From the NCBI GenBank assembly GCA_016933695.1, contig JAFGAL010000028.1:1-64000 (forward strand): a stretch of 64,000 nucleotides of DNA. Reading direction: 5' to 3'. Source of the DNA: Candidatus Zixiibacteriota bacterium (lineage in GTDB: Bacteria; Zixibacteria; MSB-5A5; GN15; PGXB01). Both the position numbers and the translations under genes were made by a program. A model generated the notes under the pieces. That model saw only the letters and a list, made by a program, of their open reading frames with translations. It did not search any database and had not been told where the DNA came from. Below are positions 52,842 through 62,038 of the stretch, piece by piece; position 1 is the first letter of the stretch, and every line of letters starts with the position of its first letter.

Positions 52842-54277
52842 TTACTTCAGTAATATCATTTTCTTCGCGTCGGAGAATGAACCGGCTTTTAATACTGCAA
52901 AATAAACACCGCTGGGATATGCCGAGGCATTCCACCTGTATAAGTGTCTTCCGGCCTTAAGGCGATCATTCACGAGCGTTTCGATTTTCTGCCCCAGGAT
53001 ATTATAAATGTCAATGCTGGCGTCGGACGTAGTCGGGAGGGTGAATGCGATCTCGGTAACCGGATTAAACGGATTGGGATAATTCTGGTACAGGTCAAAG
53101 GAAGTGCATTGGGTGTTATCATTGGGATTTTCGGAGACATCGGTCAGGGAGTTGGTTTGATTGAACAACACCACCGCCCGGTCATGGGTATGCCCGGTTG
53201 CGGCAATATCGATATCATCGTCATGATCGAAATCCGCACAGCACACGTTGTACACGCAATTGCCGATCTGGTACGTTCCTTCTTGCGTAAATATCCCATC
53301 ACCGTCATTTAAAAAATCACGATAGACGAGTCACTTCCGGTCCCGGCAACAAGATCAAGACTGCCGTTATTGTCCAGATCGGCGGCAATCACATCAAGGG
53401 CATTATGTCCGATGTCATAGGACACCGGATCCTGAAATACGGCATTGTCACTGCCGAATAAAACCAAAACGTATCCATCATAATCACCGTCGGCCACGGC
53501 CAGATCCAGGTTGTCATCGTCGTCAAAATCACCGGCGATAACCGAGTAGGGTTGATTGCCGGCGGGATAATTAACCGAATCCCAAAACGTCCCGTTACCG
53601 GTATTCAAATACACCGACACCCGCCCCGGATCGAACGCGGAAACGGCGTTGGTAACAACGAGATCGACCGCGCCATCCTTATTGAAATCCCCTCCGGTTA
53701 TCGATGTCGCCCATGGGCCGCAGGCAAAATGCGGCGTGTCCGTATAGGTGCCGTCGCCATTATTGAACAGAACGGCCACGTCATTCGATTCTTCATATGC
53801 CACGGCCAAATCAATCCAGTTGTCAGTGTTCAGTCTATAGGCGCAGATTGATAGTGCATTGTCGCCGGCGTCATAGGTTTGCGACAACTGAAAGGTTCCG
53901 TTGCCGTCGTTCAGCATCGTGATAACGTTATACGTGCCGCCCGCCCGTGCCAGCGCCAGATCGATATCACCGTCATTGTCCAGATCCGCCGCGGTCATGG
54001 CGCGCAGGTAATTTCTCCCGGTGCTGTAGTATGTATAATCGGTAAAGGTGCCATCACCCTGGTTAATGAGGATCGATAAGTCGATCGAACTGCCATAGGT
54101 GAAATTGGTCAGGGCCAGATCCGCATATCCGTCACCGGTGAAATCGGCGGCAATGATGTCTATCGGCGCCGATCCGACCGGATATTCTGTTTTGTGATCA
54201 AACAACGGCTCGGACAAAAGCAATGCCGGCGTCAACAACACCCATATATATGAGAATGTCAGGCGCAAGTGTTTCAT
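52842..54277 (-). CDS. FG-GAP/VCBS repeat surface protein with sorting tail, split by a frameshift
   Basis: ATG at 54277 has GGGAGGAA upstream and a signal peptide. Six or so FG-GAP/VCBS repeats follow (IIAADFTGDGYADLALTNF, MTAADLDNDGDIDLALARA, IAGDFDDDDNLDLAVADGD). The frame stops at TAA (53311-53309) right after SSIVIF, at a T6 run. One base back the protein continues LNDGDGIFTQEGTYQIGN..., then CCADFDHDDDIDIAATG and the FlgD-like tail (YPNPFNPVTEIAFTLP... GVYFAVLKAGSFSDAKKMILLK). The whole is about 478 residues. Either a -1 slip, polymerase slippage, a base-calling error or a real mutation explains it. Likely an outer-surface beta-propeller. Confidence 0.85.
53309..53317 (-). other. Frameshift at T6 run in FG-GAP gene
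   Basis: Minus-strand ATTTTTTAA reads ATT TTT TAA in frame. Slipping back one base gives ATT TTT TTA AAT GAC, which restores the FG-GAP phase exactly. Seven T residues would make the gene intact. Confidence 0.8.
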
Positions 54278-54359
54278 AAGTTCCTCCCTGCGAAAATAAG
54301 GATCTCTTGAATGGCCGTGAATAGCCGCAATCATTTATTGAGAGTCGCGAGTCTATTTT

Positions 54360-54387
54360 AAAATACCATACTGATACCAATTGTCAA
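54360..54387 (-). promoter_or_regulatory. Sigma-70-type promoter of FG-GAP gene
   Basis: Minus-strand TTGACA (54387-54382), a 16-base spacer and TATTTT (54365-54360), about 85 bases before the start codon. Confidence 0.65.
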
Positions 54388-54792
54388 GAGAATAGGTGTT
54401 AGTAGGGCTGGTTGCCATTCAGTCCGGCTCAGGAGACAGTATCCAATTTATGAATGATGACAGGTCGGGGGGATCAATTCGCGGGGTTGTCTATCGGTAT
54501 GCCGATTGGCATATTTTCGAAAACTATACGTCATAGCTGTTGTTAATTGGGAAAGCCAAACCGAGAAAATGCTGTTTATGCCTCAAACGTGAAAAAGCGT
54601 TTACTGCCGGCCGGATATTGGTAAAGGCGGATCATGGTTGACCGGTATTATAACATTTCGATGCCTGAAGAGGCCATGAATTGGATTTAACTACGGACTA
54701 AAAACCATGTTCGGCATCCGGCCACCGTTTTTTACCTACCGAGCCATCAAAAAGCAAAGACTCGCCCGGAGGACGGGCTGCCCCGGCCGTGC
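54388..54792. other. Intergenic, no gene seen
   Basis: About 400 bases between the FG-GAP promoter and the methyltransferase stop. A short GCCCG/CGGGC stem lies near 54769-54780. No domain-bearing frame is found. Confidence 0.5.
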
Positions 54793-55509
54793 TTACGCCG
54801 TGCTTTCAAGCACAACCATCTCCCGGCATCCGTACCAAAAAACAGCGTGGTGCGCGATTGTGGCCTGTAACGAGGAATCGTTCAAAATGCCGCTGATTCC
54901 CCCGGTTGCCTGATAATCCATGAATGATCGGTAGTGTCGCGATCCGCCTATTTTCTCCACAATACGCAAGGCAATCCCGTGGATATTCATAGGAAGAGGG
55001 GCCGGCATATCGACAATGATCGTTTTTCTTGCAACACGTGATGCCTCCGTAACGGCGGCCAACTGAATTGACCTGGGAATCTCATGAAGCAAGAGTATGA
55101 TCGTTGCATAATCAAAACAGGACGTTTCGAATCGGGCAAGATCGGCGGCGTCGCCGGATTCAAAACGCACGGTGTTGTATCGATTGCGTTTTCCGGCGAA
55201 CGTAATCATTCGGGGGGACAGATCGATGCCGAGAATGTGGCAGTCCTTTTGCTCGGCGAGTTCGAAACAAAACTGGCCGGTTCCGCACCCAATGTCCAGA
55301 ACCGAGGAGCAACGTGGGATCGAATCGATCACTTTTCTGCGAGTCTCCGCCAACGGGCGATCCCAGAGCATATGATACATGGCGCCGTGCAAAAAGCGGT
55401 TTTTGGTTTCGATATGCGGATCATGTTTGTCATGTCTCATTTGTGAATCCATCCGACACGATCGGTTGCGAATTTCGGCTGAAGCAAAGAACGGATTGTC
55501 TTCCATCAA
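54793..55509 (-). CDS. Class I SAM-dependent methyltransferase
   Basis: A 238-residue protein. Motif I is VLDIGCGTGQFCFELA, the acidic residue is in ILGIDLSPRMITFA, and motif IV is DYATIILLLHEIPRS. The following TEASRVARKTIIVDMPAPLPMN strand and GIALRIVEKIGGSRHYRSF helix fit the UbiE/COQ5-like group. The first 40 residues are polar and variable, so a later start is possible. It stands alone. Confidence 0.85.
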   Translation of the reverse strand: MMEDNPFFASAEIRNRSCRMDSQMRHDKHDPHIETKNRFLHGAMYHMLWDRPLAETRRKVIDSIPRCSSVLDIGCGTGQFCFELAEQKDCHILGIDLSPRMITFAGKRNRYNTVRFESGDAADLARFETSCFDYATIILLLHEIPRSIQLAAVTEASRVARKTIIVDMPAPLPMNIHGIALRIVEKIGGSRHYRSFMDYQATGGISGILNDSSLQATIAHHAVFWYGCREMVVLESTA

Positions 55510-55613
55510 AGATACGATACCTGATTACATTGCGCCACAAAAAACCCGGCATGAATCGGGGCTTTCCACACAATGACAAAGCATGACAGACGCGATGCGC
55601 CGCAACTTGACGT

Positions 55614-55895
55614 CTAGATTCCTATCCTGATGGAAATGAATGTTTTTCTTAACTCAGGCACCGCCTGCCATATGGCAGGCTTGCGGGTCTTATTCAAGGA
55701 AAGAACCCCACCCGGAGGGTTTGTAGAAAACGTCATTTCTGAGAGTTCGAGAGGTATCGAGAACGACGCGGTCGAAGATTCCGAGGAACGAAGGGCAATC
55801 TCTAACGGCAAACAATACCGCATGATGAGATCGCCACGCTTCATCCGCCGTGAGGCGGATTCACTCGCGATGACATATTACGGGCTTTTTTGACA
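55614..55895. repeat. Likely dispersed intergenic element (spurious ORF)
   Basis: The stretch contains a long plus-strand frame rich in Glu, Ser and Arg (SESSRGIENDAVEDSEERRAISNG) with no domain. Its sequence style (CGAAGATTCCGAGGAACGAA, CGCCGTGAGGCGGATTCACT) resembles repeated intergenic elements of metagenome-derived genomes. CCGCCGTGAGGCGG forms a small hairpin near 55848-55861. I treat it as an intergenic repeat, not a gene. No second copy lies in this window. Confidence 0.4.
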
Positions 55896-56004
55896 TACGC
55901 CGGAGGGCGGGGCAGTCTGATGCATATAAAATGGCGATGGAATTCGCGGATCGAATTGTGTATATTGAAACCGGAGCAGGCGCTTTTACAATTGGAGGGT
56001 TTCT

Positions 56005-57126
56005 ATGAAGTCATCAGGATTTACCGTCTTTATGGCGGTCTGCTGTCTCTCAATTATAGGTATCTGTTTGTTCGGTTGCTCGGATGACAACCCGGCTTCA
56101 TCCAAAACATACGGCTGGGCAACGCTTGGGACCGGTATGAACAACGGCATCTTTTCGCTTGCGGTCTACGACGGTGATCTGATTGCCGGCGGCTATTTCA
56201 CCACTGCCGGCGGTATAAGTACCTATCACATTGCCGGCTGGGACGGGTCCGAATGGTCGCCAATCGGGACGGGAATATACAAGGACTATCAGGTTACGGA
56301 TCAGAACGAGGCAAGTAAAAACGGTATTTGCGCTGAAGCACTCGCTGTCTATGGAGATAAGCTGATTGCGGCGGGTAACATGACGTCGGCAGGCGGGGTG
56401 GGTGTTAACAATATCGCGTCCTGGGACGGCTTGTCATGGGAGGCGCTCAGCTCAGGTCTGATCGGCTCTGTCGGCGACCTCACGATCTATGACGACAAGC
56501 TGATTGCCGGGGGGGGGATTGCTTCAGCGGGCGGAGTAAGTGTCCAAAATATAGCGGCCTGGAACGGATCGTCATGGTCAGCTCTCAGCTCTGGTATTAA
56601 TGGCTACGTGTACGCCCTGACGGTTTATGACAACAAGCTGATCGCCGGGGGGTCTTTCACTGTGGCAGGCGGAGTGAGTGTCAGTCACATTGCATCCTGG
56701 AATGGCTCATCATGGTCGCCTCTCGGCTCAGGTCTCGATAATGGCGTTTATAGTCTCACCGTCTATGACGGCAAATTGATTGCCGGAGGCTCGTTTACCA
56801 CGGCCGGCGGGGTAAGCGCCAATCGCGTTGCGGCCTGGGACGGCTCATCATGGGTGTCCCTTGGCTCAGGCTGTAATAGCTACGTTTCCGCCCTCTCGGT
56901 TTATGACGGCAAACTGATTGCCGGAGGAGGATTTACGACAGCCGGTGGTGTGAGTGCGAATCACATTGCGGTCTGGGACGGCTCCTCGTGGTCGTCACTC
57001 GGCACCGGTATGAATGGCGCCGTGAGAGCGTTCACGGTTTTTGGCAACAAGTTGATTGCGGGGGGCGAATTCACTACCGCTGACGATGAAAGCGCCATTC
57101 GTATTGCGGTGTGGGGACCGAAATAA
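56005..57126 (+). CDS. Repeat beta-propeller lipoprotein
   Basis: A 373-residue lipoprotein (lipobox LFGC at about 22-25). Seven or eight repeats of about 40 residues follow, consensus LGSGxxNGVYxLTVYDGKLIAGGxFTTAGGVSxNxIAxWDGSSW, so the gene is highly repetitive and likely forms a propeller. One interval (IGTGIYKDYQVTDQNEASKNGICAEALAVYGDKL) is longer, an insertion between blades. The repeats have high identity, suggesting recent expansion. AATTGGAGGG precedes the start, and a terminator follows. Confidence 0.85.
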   Translation: MKSSGFTVFMAVCCLSIIGICLFGCSDDNPASSKTYGWATLGTGMNNGIFSLAVYDGDLIAGGYFTTAGGISTYHIAGWDGSEWSPIGTGIYKDYQVTDQNEASKNGICAEALAVYGDKLIAAGNMTSAGGVGVNNIASWDGLSWEALSSGLIGSVGDLTIYDDKLIAGGGIASAGGVSVQNIAAWNGSSWSALSSGINGYVYALTVYDNKLIAGGSFTVAGGVSVSHIASWNGSSWSPLGSGLDNGVYSLTVYDGKLIAGGSFTTAGGVSANRVAAWDGSSWVSLGSGCNSYVSALSVYDGKLIAGGGFTTAGGVSANHIAVWDGSSWSSLGTGMNGAVRAFTVFGNKLIAGGEFTTADDESAIRIAVWGPK

Positions 57127-57161
57127 CATATTAGTGAACCATTATCTGCTCATGTAAAAAT

Positions 57162-57193
57162 AAAGGCCCTGGTTGTTATCAGGGTCTTTTATA
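57162..57193 (+). terminator. Rho-independent terminator after propeller lipoprotein
   Basis: Stem AAAGGCCCTG / CAGGGTCTTT with an 8-base loop (one G-T pair), then TTTTATAA overlapping the stem end. It is 36 bases past the stop. Confidence 0.85.
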
Positions 57194-57299
57194 ATACAAA
57201 GCCCGGCAGGGGAACCGAGTTGCGCAACCGACTCTGCCAACATTCGACTCTTTGATGATATGCCTGACGACGCCAAACGGCAGGTATGCCGTCAGCGCG

Positions 57300-57653
57300 T
57301 TACCCGATAGTGTCTTTGATTACCTGCAGTAGTGCTGTTTTATCAATCGGTTTGTCGAACACCGCCACCGGTTTTCGTATGGCCAGATGGCGTCCGGCAA
57401 TCCCGCTGATGACGATAATGGGAATGTCACCCAGTTTTTTATCCCGATGAATTTTGCGATAGAAGGCGGTGCCGGTGTCTTTGGGCATCTGTAAATCAAG
57501 GGTAATGAGATCGGGCCTTTCCCGTGCCGCGATTTCAATTCCCTCCGACCCGTCGCCCGCCGTTACGGTTTGATAGCCGGCATCCTGAAATAACTGCTCC
57601 AGAAAGCGAAGGATATCCGGTTCATCATCGATGATCATGATTTTTTTGCTCAT
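57300..57653 (-). CDS. Single-domain response regulator
   Basis: A 117-residue receiver: MIIDDEPDIL pocket, phospho-Asp in DLITLDLQMPKDTG, Ser in VISGIAG and Lys in VFDKPI. The loop between strand 4 and helix 4 (GIAGRHLAIRKPVAVF) is longer than usual. It has no output domain. Last gene of the redox operon, 48 bases after the previous receiver gene. Confidence 0.93.
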   Translation of the reverse strand: MSKKIMIIDDEPDILRFLEQLFQDAGYQTVTAGDGSEGIEIAARERPDLITLDLQMPKDTGTAFYRKIHRDKKLGDIPIIVISGIAGRHLAIRKPVAVFDKPIDKTALLQVIKDTIG

Positions 57654-57701
57654 AGCGGATCTCCGTGTGCAATAAGAACGGCAAATCTGATCCGTTCTCT
57701 T

Positions 57702-58223
57702 CTATTCCATGCGCTTTTTTATCAAATCTTTCAGTGCCCGCAGTGTGGTGGGGTCGGCATTATCAATCAGGTTTTTCAGTTCGTTTTGAATTGCCACGTC
57801 CTCGGCCATTTCCTTTTCGTCGGGTGTCGTCACCATGTTCAGCAGGGATTTGATCGCGGCGATGTAATTATGCGGTTTAACCGGTTTTTCCAGATAGATT
57901 CCCGGTCCGGACATGGTCAACTCTTTCAGGTCAGCCCGTCCCAGATCATCGCGGGCATGGCCGGTAACAATCAGGATGGGAATGTCGGCCCATTCTTTTT
58001 TCCTGGTCAACTCCCGGTAGAATTTGATTCCCGATTTTTTGGGCATGACCAAATCGAGTGAGATCAAATCCGGCCGGCGTTTTTTCATCTGGTCCATCGC
58101 TTCGTCGCCATTGGCGGCCATGATGACGGTAAAACCGGCGTCGGTCAGAGCCAGAGAAAGATAATTGCGGATATCCTCCTCATCATCGACCACCAGAATG
58201 ATTTTCGCTGTGTCTGCGGCCAT
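57702..58223 (-). CDS. Response regulator with short helical tail
   Basis: A 173-residue protein. The receiver has LVVDDEED, DLISLDLVMPKKSG, IVTGHA and YLEKPV. A C-terminal tail of about 50 helical residues (EKEMAEDVAIQNELKNLIDNADPTTLRALKDLIKKRME) may dimerise or dock to a partner. No DNA-binding domain. 20 bases downstream of the kinase. Confidence 0.92.
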   Translation of the reverse strand: MAADTAKIILVVDDEEDIRNYLSLALTDAGFTVIMAANGDEAMDQMKKRRPDLISLDLVMPKKSGIKFYRELTRKKEWADIPILIVTGHARDDLGRADLKELTMSGPGIYLEKPVKPHNYIAAIKSLLNMVTTPDEKEMAEDVAIQNELKNLIDNADPTTLRALKDLIKKRME

Positions 58224-58243
58224 AGATGCTCCTTTATATCGTT

Positions 58244-59728
58244 CTATTTGTTTTCCGTACCATCAGGACTGTCTTTTTCCTCATACAGCGCCTGTAGTCT
58301 TTTCTTGGGAAAGGCCATGGTAACATATGATCCTTCACCCGGTTTGGAGTGAACTGATATTTTCCCGCCGTGCTCTTTGACGATTTTCCGCGTGGTCAGC
58401 AACCCCAAACCGGTACCCTGGTTGCCTTTCGTGGTGAAAAAGGTGGTAAAGACCTTACGTTTGACTTCGGTATCCATTCCCGTTCCATTGTCGGAAACGG
58501 TAAATGACAATACCCCCTTTTTGTCGGCGGTTGTAATACAAACCTCCCCATTCTTTTTGTCACTCATGCGGCAGGCGTCAATGGCATTGGAGACCAGATT
58601 GGTCAGGCACGTGTGAATGCCGCTTGGATCGAGAGGGGCACGGGTAATCTTCTTATCGAGATCGACAGTCAGGGTGACACCGATCTTGGCGGCGATTTCT
58701 TTATAGAGCTCACAAATTTCCTCCGCCAGTCGATTGGGATTGACCGGTACCAGATCGGGCAGACGTCCTTTCGAAAAACTCAGAAAATCCCGCACCAGTG
58801 AGGTGGTTTTATTCAGATTGCGCTCAAGCATTTCCCACCCCTGGTTAAGCATGACTTTGTCGTTTTTGCATATTCCCTTGCCGACGATATACATGCCTCC
58901 TTCCAGACCCATGAGGATGTTTTTGATGCTATGCGCCAATCCTGCCACGGTTTGCCCCACGGCGGCGAGACGTTCGGCTTCGATGATTTCCTTTTCCAGC
59001 GCCTTGGTGTGAGAAATATCCGTTGATATCTCGATGACGTGGGCAATATTTTCCGTGTCGCGACCAAGCGGCGCTGTGGTCAACAGGTAATGGGCTTTTT
59101 CGCCGCCTTTTTTGATGCCGACCTGGTCGGAATGATGGACGCGACCATCGTGGAAGGTTCGTCGTGCCGGGCAATTGGGGCATTGTGTTTTTCGCTTTTT
59201 ATAGACTTCATAACATTGTCGTCCGACAACATCTCCGAAATTCTCCCGGAAGTTCTCGTTGGCCCGGATGATTTTGTAATTTCGATCGATGACGGTGATA
59301 TAGCAGGGGACCCGCTCGAACAACAACTGGTATTCCATCTGCCAGTTTTTGGTTTCGATAATGTCACGCGACATCTCGACAATATATTCGACCGGCCCGT
59401 TCGTCCGTTTGCGCAGGGGAGCCAGGTGAACCACATAGTGCGCCTGTTTGCCGAACTGGTCGACACCGGATTCGTCACTCACTCGTGCTTTTCCGTCCTC
59501 AAAAGTCAGGCGAGCATTGCATCCGACGCAGGGATAGTCGAGATTCTTATAGACCGTGTAACATTTCTTGCCCCGCCAGTTGCCGAAATATTCGGTGAAG
59601 TTGGCATTGGCCTCGATGATATTATACTCCTTATCGATGATGGCCATATTGAACGGCACTTGCTGGAACAGGTCTCGATAAAACCAATCACTGAATTCCG
59701 GCTCGTTTTTTCTTTTTTGTTTCGTCAT
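58244..59728 (-). CDS. Cytoplasmic histidine kinase with two three-cysteine PAS domains
   Basis: A 494-residue kinase. PAS1 (about 15-125) and PAS2 (about 130-245) each contain C-x10-C-x2-C just after the FG-type strand (CYTVYKNLDYPCVGC, CYEVYKKRKTQCPNC) and end in TFxDGxxxxSDxxG, showing an internal duplication. The H-box is GQTVAGLAHSIKNILMGLEGGM, the N-box NLVSNAIDACR, and the G-boxes DNGTGMDTEVKRKVFTTFFTTK and GTGLGLLTTRKI. No membrane helix. The cysteine triads suggest redox or metal sensing, fitting its place after an electron-transfer complex. Confidence 0.93.
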   Translation of the reverse strand: MTKQKRKNEPEFSDWFYRDLFQQVPFNMAIIDKEYNIIEANANFTEYFGNWRGKKCYTVYKNLDYPCVGCNARLTFEDGKARVSDESGVDQFGKQAHYVVHLAPLRKRTNGPVEYIVEMSRDIIETKNWQMEYQLLFERVPCYITVIDRNYKIIRANENFRENFGDVVGRQCYEVYKKRKTQCPNCPARRTFHDGRVHHSDQVGIKKGGEKAHYLLTTAPLGRDTENIAHVIEISTDISHTKALEKEIIEAERLAAVGQTVAGLAHSIKNILMGLEGGMYIVGKGICKNDKVMLNQGWEMLERNLNKTTSLVRDFLSFSKGRLPDLVPVNPNRLAEEICELYKEIAAKIGVTLTVDLDKKITRAPLDPSGIHTCLTNLVSNAIDACRMSDKKNGEVCITTADKKGVLSFTVSDNGTGMDTEVKRKVFTTFFTTKGNQGTGLGLLTTRKIVKEHGGKISVHSKPGEGSYVTMAFPKKRLQALYEEKDSPDGTENK

Positions 59729-59731
59729 ACG

Positions 59732-60163
59732 TCAAGACCTTTGTCGTTGCGTATTTTCATCCGGTTCGCCGGGAACGACCGATATCAATGTTCGGACGGT
59801 CGCGACGAAGGCCTCGACATTGATCGGTTTCTCGATATATCGCTCGGGCGGCGGGATTTGCCGATCCCCGACATATCGCCGGAAGTCGAATTCCTGCTGG
59901 CTTTCCATACCGCTGATTATAATCACCGGTATGGTCGCCAGACATTCATCCCGGCGCAATCTGGCATACAGCGAGAGTCCCGACTCCTCGGGCATCATAA
60001 TGTCAAGGCAAATCAGATCCGGATGCAATTTTCGGGCCTTTTCCAGGCCGTCGGCGGTACTGTCGGATGAGTGGATGTCGTAATCGACATCATCGAGAAC
60101 GGCCGACAGATAGGAAATCACATCCGGTTCATCGTCAATTATCAGAATCACCTTTTTCTTCAT
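59732..60163 (-). CDS. Single-domain response regulator
   Basis: A 143-residue receiver: LIIDDEPD, phospho-Asp in DLICLDIMMPEESG, Ser in IISGME and Lys in YIEKPI. The 30-residue loop after the Ser carries FDFRRYVGDRQIPPPERY. The gene lies between the NrfD-cytochrome gene and the kinase, with gaps of 6 and 3 bases, so it is co-transcribed with both. Confidence 0.92.
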   Translation of the reverse strand: MKKKVILIIDDEPDVISYLSAVLDDVDYDIHSSDSTADGLEKARKLHPDLICLDIMMPEESGLSLYARLRRDECLATIPVIIISGMESQQEFDFRRYVGDRQIPPPERYIEKPINVEAFVATVRTLISVVPGEPDENTQRQRS

Positions 60164-60169
60164 AGGTTG

Positions 60170-62038
60170 TTAGTTCCCGTCTGTTTGGCTGTTGGATTGA
60201 GGCAAGACCACATGATTGTACATTGTGTCCCGATAAGCGGTAATCACATCATCCGGCAGATACATCGGCACATCATCAAGAGTGTGGCAGGACGCGCAAC
60301 GCCCGAGGTCCGGTTTTTCGGCCAGCACTCTCGCCTGTTCCTGATGACAGGCAATGCACATACCATGCAAGGCGTTCGCATATGACGGTGCCAGATATTG
60401 CTCCAGCGTAATCGTCGCCCCGGTCGGAACCATATCCTTGTGGCAGTGATCACAGGCAACCGCCGTCTCAGCGGTGCGTTGCCGATCGGCCTGATGACAG
60501 GCATTGCAGGTCAGGTTCCCGCCGGCGGGAGCGGCATGCCAGTCGTGCCGAAAGACGTCCGCGTTCACATACATATTCCGATGACATTCATGGCAACCGC
60601 TCTGTTTATCCATGGGGACATTGCTGTGATGGCACTGGACACAGGCTGAATCTCCTCCCAGGCGTTTGGCATGATCATCATGCGCAAAGACAACCCCGTA
60701 CCCATCACGGTTGCCGTCAATAAACAGCGTGGCCCCGCCGCGGGCCTTCGCCGCCGGGACATCAGAAACCCCGGCACTCTGAATACGATTGACGGGCAAA
60801 ATCGCCAGACCGACAGCCAGGGAAAAGACAAATACCAGTGAGTACACCATGCGCCCGGCAATCCGGGGCGTGCCCAGCCAGACATCCGATGCGTGACCGA
60901 ATCGGGGTGATGCTTCGGGGCGCTCCTCATCGCTCGACCATTTGACATCCCAGATATTAAATCGTTCGATACAGAAGAGAAAAGCCAGAATGGCCGCCGA
61001 GAGAATACCCAAACTGATGACGATTTCATACATAGTGGGAGTATACGCTTTCCCGGTGGCGACGAACATGATTCCCGCCATGTTGGCCCGGTTGAGGACC
61101 ATGCCGATGACCGCCGACCCGGTGGCTGTCCACAACCCGGTGCGGGTTCGTCGCACGGAGGGAATCGCCAGCAGGATGATGGGAATAAACAGCAACAGGC
61201 TGTTTTCCGCCCAGAAGACAAGAGTCTGCCAACTGCCGGTAAAAGCGATGGCCAGTTTCGCGGTTGCCGCCAGATCAATCCATCGGATCAGGGCGTATAC
61301 GATCAGCACGATCATCGATATGACCGCCAGTTTCGACAGCTTGTCCATTTCCAATGGCTTGTTATACAGTGTAGAGATGGTCAACACGCCAACGATAAGC
61401 ATCAATGGTCCGATCGCGATCGCCGAGATGAAAAACAGCACCGGCAACAGCGATGAATACCAGAGCGGATGCAGTTTTTCCGGCGTTATCAAAAACAGCG
61501 TGCCCAGCGACGACTGGTGAAGCGTTGAAATCATTATCCCCAAGAAAACCAGTACGATTTTATATTTGATCAAAAACCGTCGGATTCCCGCGAATCGCGA
61601 CGTTTCCTCCATCGGGGTGGGAATAAATTCCAGAAACAGCACGGTCAGATACAGGATGACACACCACGAAATTTCGAACAGCGCGGAGTGATGCTGCCAG
61701 TAGACAATCGGATGCCAGACCATCCAGGGCAGTCCCAGTTCCACCACCAGTGCGGTGGCCGCGGTAATATATCCCAGGAAGGCCAGCAGAACCGACACTT
61801 TGGCGTAGCGATGGTACTCATGGTGTCGCATGACATAAATAATGGCCGTAACGACAAACCCGCCGGCGGCCAGAGCGATGCCGGGAACGACATTGATCCC
61901 CTTCCAGATTCCCCACGGGGTCGCGTCGGATAAATTGGACACGGCGCCCAGTCCGAAGAACATCCGGGCGGCACCGAATGTGACCGCTAGTCCGGTGATA
62001 AACCAGAGAATTGATTTCGTAACACTCAATCGGTTCAT
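60170..62038 (-). CDS. NrfD-type membrane subunit fused to hexaheme cytochrome c
   Basis: A 622-residue fusion. Residues about 1-385 are an NrfD/PsrC-type menaquinol-interacting protein with about ten helices (HmcC/DsrP-like, beginning WFITGLAVTFGAARMFFGLG). After a further helix near 405-425 (VYSLVFVFSLAVGLAIL) comes a periplasmic domain with six CxxCH haem sites: CVQCH, CHECH, CNACH, CDHCH, CIACH and CASCH. In related complexes these are usually separate proteins. The fusion would pass electrons between periplasmic donors or acceptors and the quinone pool. Stop/start overlap with the ferredoxin gene upstream. Confidence 0.93.
   Translation of the reverse strand: MNRLSVTKSILWFITGLAVTFGAARMFFGLGAVSNLSDATPWGIWKGINVVPGIALAAGGFVVTAIIYVMRHHEYHRYAKVSVLLAFLGYITAATALVVELGLPWMVWHPIVYWQHHSALFEISWCVILYLTVLFLEFIPTPMEETSRFAGIRRFLIKYKIVLVFLGIMISTLHQSSLGTLFLITPEKLHPLWYSSLLPVLFFISAIAIGPLMLIVGVLTISTLYNKPLEMDKLSKLAVISMIVLIVYALIRWIDLAATAKLAIAFTGSWQTLVFWAENSLLLFIPIILLAIPSVRRTRTGLWTATGSAVIGMVLNRANMAGIMFVATGKAYTPTMYEIVISLGILSAAILAFLFCIERFNIWDVKWSSDEERPEASPRFGHASDVWLGTPRIAGRMVYSLVFVFSLAVGLAILPVNRIQSAGVSDVPAAKARGGATLFIDGNRDGYGVVFAHDDHAKRLGGDSACVQCHHSNVPMDKQSGCHECHRNMYVNADVFRHDWHAAPAGGNLTCNACHQADRQRTAETAVACDHCHKDMVPTGATITLEQYLAPSYANALHGMCIACHQEQARVLAEKPDLGRCASCHTLDDVPMYLPDDVITAYRDTMYNHVVLPQSNSQTDGN

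Noticed and set aside
55630..55893. 87-residue plus-strand ORF
   Set aside because: Sequence looks like a dispersed intergenic element rather than a gene. No ribosome site or domain.
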